A stretch of DNA of 14,304 bases from assembly GCF_000003605.2 (NCBI RefSeq), contig NW_003108083.1, forward strand, positions 30,485 to 44,788, in the 5' to 3' direction. The DNA comes from Saccoglossus kowalevskii. Taxonomy: Eukaryota; Hemichordata; Enteropneusta; Harrimaniidae. A program made the translations under genes and the position numbers. Below are positions 8,915-14,304 of this stretch, piece by piece. Numbering within the stretch: position 1 is the stretch's first letter; each line of letters starts with the position of its first letter. The notes under the pieces are model-generated. The model had not been told where the DNA came from and did no database searches. It saw only the letters and a program-made list of their open reading frames with translations.

Positions 8915-9017
8915 CTAGATATCTAGGTCATCGTCCGGATCCTCATCGTCGTAGTCATCTGCCTCGTCTGGTTGGTAGAATATCTGACCAGCACCACCTC
9001 TTAAATGAGAAGCTTTC
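8915..9017 (-). CDS. ELP5: ELP5 (Elongator complex subunit 5), last exon with stop codon
   Basis: ELP5 is part of the Elp4-Elp5-Elp6 subcomplex of Elongator, the acetyltransferase-like machine needed for wobble-uridine modification (cm5-type) of tRNA, mainly in the cytoplasm. This terminal exon starts after acceptor TTTGTAG on the minus strand and supplies one base to finish a Gln codon. It then encodes 33 residues, including GGAGQIFYQPDEADDYDDED and ending PDDDLDI before TAG (8915-8917). The aromatic-plus-acidic end IFY.PD..DD.D.EDPDDDLDI is the hallmark C terminus of ELP5, nearly identical to the human one as I recall it. No AATAAA or ATTAAA was found on the minus strand in the following 450 bases. 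Confidence 0.93.
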
Positions 9018-9505
9018 CTACAAAGAAATATAAAGTTGAATTATTTATCTGGGAAAAGTTGTAAAGAAGTTTTGACAAAATTTAATATGCACTCAATGTG
9101 TTGACAGCATTTATGACACTCTTTGTCCCATTAGTCTAAATTTAACTTTTAGTTTTGATAGCAACCAGTTTTTAATTCAAAAATCCCTCAGCATTTATAG
9201 AGAGTACTTTTTTTTAAAAACAGTTCTCACGTTTGCTAGTAAGTAGAACTTTGTTTCAGAATAAGGTTATTCTCACATGAACCAAGTGAAAAGTATAACT
9301 TTGTCCACTGTTGGTCAACCAGCTGTGTGTATGCATACGGGTAGAAATGAAATGCAACAAGTGGTCCACTTTGAAACATACATTATTAAATCAGGTTAAT
9401 ATGTACATAGAACTGAGCTTTGAATACAAGAGAAATGACCACTTCTGAAGTCGGTGAGTCAGAGACATGTACACTGATATCCAGACTTGCATACCCCTTC
9501 ACATA

Positions 9506-9696
9506 CTGTAAAAACATTGAAATAGTTACTCGCCATTTTAGCTAATTTGACTCAATACATGAAATAACAAAATCTTAATTTAGCTAAAATGCCAATAACC
9601 TTATTGTGAAAATACACTTTATTTTAAATTAACAACATCTTGAATTACGAATTACAGGTTCGCTAAATGTTCTAAAATAACAGAAGTGTTTTACAG
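9506..9696. mobile_element. MITE family 3, single copy (191 bp), in an ELP5 intron
   Basis: CTGTAAAA at 9506 and TTTTACAG ending at 9696 are flanked by TA on both sides (9504-9505 and 9697-9698). Further similarity between the ends, at CATTTTAGCTAA and the reverse complement of TTCGCTAAATG, extends the terminal inverted repeat imperfectly. An inner palindrome CATTTTAGCTAA/TTAGCTAAAATG also occurs. The body is unlike MITE families 1 and 2 in this window, though the ends are the same. There is no open frame of note. Confidence 0.65.
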
Positions 9697-9875
9697 TATG
9701 TTAACGAGAATTACCAGCTTTGTGGGGCATCGGTCAAGATTTAATACGGAAACAAATTTCATCAATTCCCAATGTAGCTAAAGGCATATGACAAATACCA
9801 GTGAAATTAAATATCAATAAAAAAAAATATTTTTACTTAAAAATGGATTTATACTATGAGGTAATATGTGAACTA

Positions 9876-10082
9876 CTGTAAAATCGTTAATTATTCACTG
9901 GGTTTTAATTTTGCTTATTTCGTTGACTGGAAAATGCACTAAATTAAAACCCAGTGAATATGTAAAATTTAGCATAGAACACATTATCTAAATGACGAAA
10001 CCGTGAATTTAAAACCCACTGAATAAGCCTGAAATGGTAAATCAGCGAAATTTAAACGCAGTGAAAATTAGGAATTTTACAG
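9876..10082. mobile_element. MITE family 1, copy B (207 bp), in an ELP5 intron
   Basis: Same length and orientation as copy A at 1381-1587. Ends are CTGTAAAA and TTTTACAG with flanking TA (9874-9875 and 10083-10084). It contains a perfect 16-bp inverted repeat CACTGGGTTTTAATTT/AAATTAAAACCCAGTG in its left half, better preserved than in copy A. It ends 86 bases before the splice donor of the neighbouring ELP5 exon, counting along the plus strand. Confidence 0.82.
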
Positions 10083-10168
10083 TACATGAAATGCAACTCC
10101 AGTACATACCATGTTGGTAATGGCTGCAAATCAAAATGACACAAGAACATTTAATATCCATGACTTAC

Positions 10169-10269
10169 TGTGCATCCTGAATAGTATATGGCAACACTAT
10201 GTTGTTTTTAGCCTGTCTTTCCTTTGCCGACAGGTTGAGATTGAAAGTCAAATTTTCTGTGGGATTTAT
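10169..10269 (-). CDS. ELP5: ELP5, internal exon
   Basis: On the minus strand the acceptor is CTGTTTTTTCCAG and the donor GTAAGTCA (10161-10168 on plus). The exon has 101 nt, 33 codons plus CA, completed to CAG by the last exon. It reads INPTENLTFNLNLSAKERQA and then KNNIVLPYTIQDA. This is the conserved ELP5 block of the form DPT..LTFNL.LS..E..A...(I/V).LP, recalled from the human protein. Phase 0 at its start fits the exon at 11416-11511. A longer minus open frame at 10208-10486 overlaps it in another frame and is not real. Confidence 0.92.
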
Positions 10270-10802
10270 CTGGAAAAAACAGAATATAACCACCATGAAC
10301 AAAACCTGTCAAGCGTATATCACCTAAGTAATTGGACATCATATTTGGCTTGCATGCCTTTAATTGAAGTTGTGTTAAGTACATATTTTTTGCACTGCAA
10401 TGTAAGCAACTCATCCACAATGCCAATCTACGAGTTCCAAAACAGAGTAACTGAAATAATTTTTTTTTAAGGATTGATACACACAATTTTCCTATTAATT
10501 CACTTTTTATTATATTTTCAATTGAAAAAAAATAAATCTTGAACTGATTTGTGAATTATGAATTTCCCTTCTACATTTTGACCAATATTCAATTGATCTT
10601 GTAAATGGCCGCTGAGATCTCATCGAGTGTGAGAAAGCCATGTGATTTGCTTTTTGTCCCCAAATATTGTTCCATTCTTCAAGGCCATTGTGTCCACTGT
10701 TTCAAATACTATGATTTCCCTAGGCAGGGAAACAGTAGACGTGAGGAAGTTAGAGAATGTGAAAACTATTTGGGAACAAAAAATGTTACATAAGTCTCTC
10801 TT

Positions 10803-10985
10803 AATAGAATAGAATAGATTTATTTCACCAGAAAAAAAAGACAATTGTACAGGAACTTTATCTGAATGAATATTAAATATATTTTTTTTTTTCTGGTGGG
10901 GACCAGAGAGGTAGTTCTAGCAGAACTAATTAGTCCCTGGCCCCAAAACCATACTCAACTGTTAAAATGTACGTTGTTGTGAATA
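10803..10985 (-). mobile_element. Possible 5'-truncated LINE 3' end
   Basis: Read on the minus strand the segment ends TGAAATAAATCTATTCTATTCTATT, that is GAAATAAAT followed by a short ATTCT-type microsatellite, a 3' tail style common among invertebrate non-LTR retrotransposons. It contains a perfect 14-bp inverted repeat CACCAGAAAAAAAA (from about 10827) and TTTTTTTTCTGGTG (to about 10898) around an AT-rich loop. No reverse transcriptase remnant is visible, and the limits are approximate. It lies in the ELP5 intron between the exons at 11416 and 10269. Confidence 0.3.
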
Positions 10986-11415
10986 GTGATACACAAAACA
11001 AATTATATTGTTAAGTTAAAAATAAATAAATACATAATTAAGTAAATAAAGAGACTACAAAGTCTCGTTAATAATAATAATAATGAAGAAACAAAAATAG
11101 ACAATAATAACAATAATGCATATATTGCAATAAGGCAAGTATTTATACATTAGTTAAAAGATATTTTAATGAGATATCAACGACTATTTACAAATAAGAT
11201 CAATTCAACTAATCACCAGAAAAGGACTCAACTCTGTGCAATTGCAGAATCAATGTTCTCACGAAAACAGGTTGAAACCCTCGTCCTTTTATATTTAATT
11301 TTGTCATTTATTTGATATAATTTTTGCTCAACGTATCAATCAAATTTTTGCTAGATTTAATCAACATGATTGAGTATTCAAAACAAACCACCTTGTTTAT
11401 TTAGCATATACTCAC

Positions 11416-11511
11416 TGTTTCAGTTGGACTTTCTTCCATCGCTGTGGTTGGTAATTTAGATAAATCAAAGGAGATGAACCGTAGATCATCAACCACGCTG
11501 TAGCCTTCATA
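11416..11511 (-). CDS. ELP5: ELP5, internal exon
   Basis: A 96-nt exon of exactly 32 codons, phase 0 at both ends, between acceptor TATCTTCTTCAG and donor GTGAGTAT on the minus strand. The peptide is YEGYSVVDDLRFISFDLSKL followed by PTTAMEESPTET. This is the weakly conserved ELP5 linker in which short F-S-x-D-(L/F) patterns remain. Its placement rests mainly on phase and order: it joins ITK from the previous exon to INPTENLTF of the next without a stop. No better exon lies in either adjoining intron. Confidence 0.8.
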
Positions 11512-11696
11512 CTGAAGAAGATAAATAACAATATGAACAACTGAACTAGGTCAAATAAATTCAGCATGGAGATGTAAATGATGTTGTGGCCACAACCATG
11601 AAATAACAAATTAGGGTAGGATCTCATAAATCCACATCTACTGATACATTTGCATTTTGTCTCTGTGAACAGAAATGTGATAATATTTATCTGTCT

Positions 11697-11850
11697 AAGA
11701 TAGGGGGCATTAAAAAGACTGCTTCAATAGAGGGTCACAAAAAGACCAGTTGAACATTGCTAGGATGGGGGGGGGGCGGCACAAAAAGACTACCGGGTAG
11801 GTGAACACTGTTAAGATACAGGATCATAAAAAGACCAGCTAAACCCCAAT
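11697..11850. repeat. Degenerate minisatellite with core AAAAAGAC
   Basis: Four diverged units each contain (A/T)(A/T)AAAAAGAC(C/T) followed by AG or CT and preceded by a G-rich segment: AGGGGGCATTAAAAAGACTG, GGGTCACAAAAAGACCAG, CGGCACAAAAAGACTACC and GGATCATAAAAAGACCAG. Unit length varies between roughly 33 and 55 bp. A run of ten G lies at 11767-11776. The block is intronic in ELP5. Confidence 0.65.
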
Positions 11851-12890
11851 TCAGACTATAAATGGACCTATAAAAAATAGTGATCATAACATCTTTAATC
11901 AGCATACGAGCTACACCTCTGACGAGAGATCAAATAAACCTGCACCTGATTACTTGAGCATTGATCAAGATTTCTTGAAAACCTAGATAAAATTGAGGGC
12001 AGAGAAGAAAAAGTCTACTGTGAATAAACTCCTCCTCAGTCACTGTGGAAAGATACAAACTACCCTTTGATATCTGTTTATAAGCAGGTTTTCACTGTTC
12101 ACTTGTACACTTGTCTTAACAGGCAGCCAGTTATTAAATAGCCACACCAATAGCCACACTGTGCTTATGAAAAGCGGTGTGTCTATGGTCAAAATAAGTT
12201 ATTATCTAGTAGATACACATAACTGATAGTTTACATTTTAATGAGAAATTATGATATTCGTGTTGGTGTGAATATTGTATTTGCTTCATTAGAAGAACAT
12301 CTGCAATAGACGAACAAACATAACCCAAACATTGTATTAACTGTATATACATGTACATGATTTTTTGTTCAACTTTGAGATCTCACGAGTTGTGTGAAAG
12401 ACTTGTGCCAAACGCCTGCTGCAAAAATCAAATGATTTTGAACTCAAGTTTCTTTATTTTGTAGTTCACAAATCAAAAGACCGATCTTTGAGAAGGGAAT
12501 ATTTCAGTCAAAACATCATGAAATACATACAGCACATTATAAAGCATGGAAATGTTCTCCAAAATGATCCCATGCGATGTTTGTTGCCACTACGACCTTT
12601 GTTTGTCTTGTTTATACGTTCGATTTCATGCAAAACTCGGGATCGTGCAGTGAACGGAAAATGGTCTATAACAGTATGACTCATTTATTATACCTGTCAT
12701 TTACGAAAATGTACGCACTAATGATACAGCAAATACATTATGCATGAATTCCAGGAACTATTCAGATAAATGAAAGTCCTCTAAACATCCACATTTAAAT
12801 GTTAGCAGGCTTGAATTTTGTTTACCATTCCAACATCTTGATCCAATTTGATTTATAGCTCAAACTTCACAGGAAATATGGTTTACCTAC
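11851..12890. other. ELP5 intron sequence; no further feature recognised
   Basis: The rest of the 1379-nt intron between exons 12891-13084 and 11416-11511. A plus open frame at 12488-12679 is slightly CpG-richer than its surroundings, but has no homology I recognise and no convincing splice sites. Confidence 0.6.
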
Positions 12891-13084
12891 CTTTGTAATC
12901 ACCTTGCCGCTCAGCTTTTTATGCACCAAGTTACACATTCCGTACGGTTCGTCATACAGTGACGCAATAGATGCGTTTGGTGATAAAGTCAAACAACTCG
13001 TTGCCGAGTGTCTGATCATGTCTACTGTGTGTTCTTCGTGTACATCATTGTGTAATAGACAAACTAACTGCGTGACCGTAAAAT
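12891..13084 (-). CDS. ELP5: ELP5, internal exon
   Basis: On the minus strand the acceptor is TTTTTCCGTAG and the donor GTAGGTAAAC. The exon has 194 nt: two bases that finish an Asp codon, then 64 codons. It begins FTVTQLVCLLHNDVHEEHTV and continues DMIRHSATSCLTLSP, ending KKLSGKVITK. The pattern V..LLH.D.H......(L/I)...A...(L/T)L...(S)...C...(H/R)K..GK fits the strand following the RecA-like core of ELP5, where human has LGLLHEELH and a later ILCRR. ELP5 is a RecA-fold protein lacking a working ATPase site, so no Walker motif is expected here. Codon use is balanced and CpG-richer than the flanking introns. Confidence 0.9.
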
Positions 13085-13377
13085 CTACGGAAAAACACAA
13101 AGAAACATTATAGAGTTGATCATTTATATACTGAACATGTGGACCTGCAAAAAGCACATGTACTGTTCAAACTTTGTTTCAACTTTCAAGCTTTGTTTCA
13201 AAATTCTATCGAATAATCCCTGAGAAATGGTTAGTGAAGCATGTAAATAAAGTTTGTACATGTATGTATATTGTAAAGTTAACAAAATACACAGTAAGAG
13301 ATGGCCAGACACCTTGTGTTCACACTGGTGTTCATTAACAACACAGAACACAGAACTGATTTATAAAAATTTCTTAC

Positions 13378-13577
13378 CTCCAGTATCATTGCACAAGTGA
13401 TGTAAAGCTTTTGAGACAAAACTCAGATATTTATGAATAAGAACTGGCGTTAACGAGTCTATAATAACGGCTATCTTTACGCTATTCTCCTGCTTGGCAT
13501 TACTTATTTGAGTGACAAGGTCAAGCGATTCTGTGAAGTAGAGTTTACCATTCGCATTGGAAGGTTTAGTATTTCTC
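13378..13577 (-). CDS. ELP5: ELP5, internal exon, the most 5' one in the window
   Basis: A 200-nt minus-strand exon between acceptor CTGTTTCTTGCAG and donor GTAAGAAA: one base closing an upstream codon, 66 codons, and a final G that makes GAT with the next exon. It begins RNTKPSNANGKLYFTESLDL and later reads VKIAVIIDSLTPVLIHKYLS, followed by FVSKALHHLCNDTG. The hydrophobic strand ending in (I/L)DSL and the helix with a conserved LH pattern correspond to human ELP5 VTIALDSLSWLL and TLCQVLHAV. This is the pseudo-Walker-B region of the RecA fold. With the downstream exons it makes 230 residues. By comparison with family members near 300 residues, some 70-80 N-terminal residues are missing to the right of the window. 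Confidence 0.9.
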
Positions 13578-13808
13578 CTGCAAGAAACAGAATATGAGGT
13601 GATTTGATTTGGTAGACATCAGGGAGCTGCCCATGCTGGTGGGCACCTCTCACTTGTGTGTCGCACTAAGAATCAATGATCTGAATAAAAAGATGCCCAC
13701 TGGTATTAAACAGTACATTTGGCAGGATTGTCTATTACTCACAAGAGAATACAACCTTACCAGTATAAATAAAGCATACATACCAGTAAATAAAGACGTT
13801 AAGCTGAC

Positions 13809-14304
13809 GATATAAGCAAGTGAAGCTGACCATATAAGGAAGTAAGCTGACCATATAAGGAAGTGAAGCCGACCATATAAGGAAGTGAAGCCGACCATAT
13901 AAGGAAGTGAAGCCGACCATATAAGGAAGTGAAGCCGACCATATAAACCATATAAGGAAATGAAGCTGGCCATGTAAACCATATAAGGAAGTGAAGCTAA
14001 TCATATAAGGTGTGTGAAGCTGACCATGTAAGGAAGTAAGCTGACCATATAAGAAAGTGAACCTGACCATATAAGGAAGTGAAGCCGACCATATAAGGAA
14101 GTGAAGCCGACCATATAAGGAAGTGAAGCCGACCATATAAGGAAGTGAAGCCGACCATATAAACCATATAAGGAAATGAAGCTGGCCATGTAAACCATAT
14201 AAGGAAGTGAAGCTAATCATATAAGGAAGTAAGCTGACCATATAAGGAAGTGAAGCTGACCATATAAATCATATCAGGAAGTGAAGCTGACCATATAAGG
14301 AAGT
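13809..14304. repeat. 22-bp tandem satellite with CArG-box units, in an ELP5 intron
   Basis: Head-to-tail units of GAAGYYGACCATATAAGGAAGT, mostly 22 bp, some 21 bp and some lengthened by about 9 bp through an extra CATATAAAC. Fifteen units contain the exact decamer CCATATAAGG (first at 13830, last at 14291). A few have CCATATAAAC, CCATATAAGA, CCATGTAAGG or TCATATAAGG. A higher-order block of four GCCGACC units followed by the ATATAAACCATATAAGGAAATG and GGCCATGTAAACC variants occurs twice with a 216-bp period (13941 and 14157). The array is cut by the right edge. Long open frames on the minus strand (up to 168 codons) only reflect a stop-free unit whose length is not a multiple of 3. Confidence 0.95.

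Noticed and set aside
10208-10486. 92-codon minus-strand open frame
   Set aside because: It overlaps the ELP5 exon at 10169-10269 in a different frame and has no homology; the ELP5 frame has splice sites and conserved residues.
10605-10844. Plus and minus open frames of 62 and 74 codons
   Set aside because: No homology recognised. They share a segment with a loose inverted repeat (CCCCAAATA and TATTTGGGA) and look like repeat-derived sequence.
11767-11776. Run of ten G as a G-quadruplex
   Set aside because: A single run without three further G-tracts close by; more likely a slippage-prone homopolymer in the minisatellite.
12904-13113. 69-codon plus-strand open frame
   Set aside because: It is the antisense shadow of the ELP5 exon on the minus strand.
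12867-13157. 96-codon minus-strand ORF taken as an intact gene
   Set aside because: Only its 12891-13084 part is coding, as an ELP5 exon; its start and end are intron read-through.
13650-14241. Minus-strand open frames of 65-168 codons with repeated LPYMVGFTSLYGRLHF-type peptide
   Set aside because: They come from the 22-bp satellite, whose length is not a multiple of 3 and whose unit lacks stops; they overlap one another in different frames.

Overview
The window is eukaryotic nuclear DNA from an animal, most likely a marine invertebrate. It is AT-rich, its coding sequence is split into short exons with GT/AG borders, and its introns carry MITEs, satellites and dispersed repeats. The phylum cannot be fixed from sequence alone. 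Two protein-coding genes were found by joining exons by hand. Both run off the window at their 5' ends and they face each other tail to tail. Protein comparisons are to family members as remembered; no alignment was run.

Left, plus strand: the last four exons of MRPS22 (mS22, a small-subunit protein of the mitochondrial ribosome) at 890-973, 1862-2007, 2707-2816 and 4123-4254. They cover about 156 residues, the C-terminal part. Splice phases agree throughout, but the third exon has one base too many for the conserved frame, which puts a stop at 2789-2791.

Right, minus strand: the last five exons of ELP5 (Elongator complex subunit 5) at 13378-13577, 12891-13084, 11416-11511, 10169-10269 and 8915-9017. 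They give 230 residues in one open frame, ending in the acidic ELP5 tail. The N-terminal exon(s) lie beyond the right edge.

The 4.7 kb between the two stop codons holds an inverted pair of one MITE family, a repeat element bounded by short inverted repeats, unassigned AT-rich DNA, and a weak candidate first exon on the minus strand (8169-8282) in a CpG-richer patch.

Both edges are satellite arrays: 32-bp units at the left, and 22-bp units at the right, where the array lies in an ELP5 intron. The unit lengths differ, but nearly every unit of both carries the decamer CCATATAWGG or CCATATTTGG, which fits the SRF/MADS CArG-box consensus CC(A/T)6GG. Five MITE copies from three sequence families share CTGTAAAA...TTTTACAG ends next to TA, pointing to one Tc1/mariner-type transposase source. 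No RNA gene, CRISPR array or prokaryotic feature was seen.
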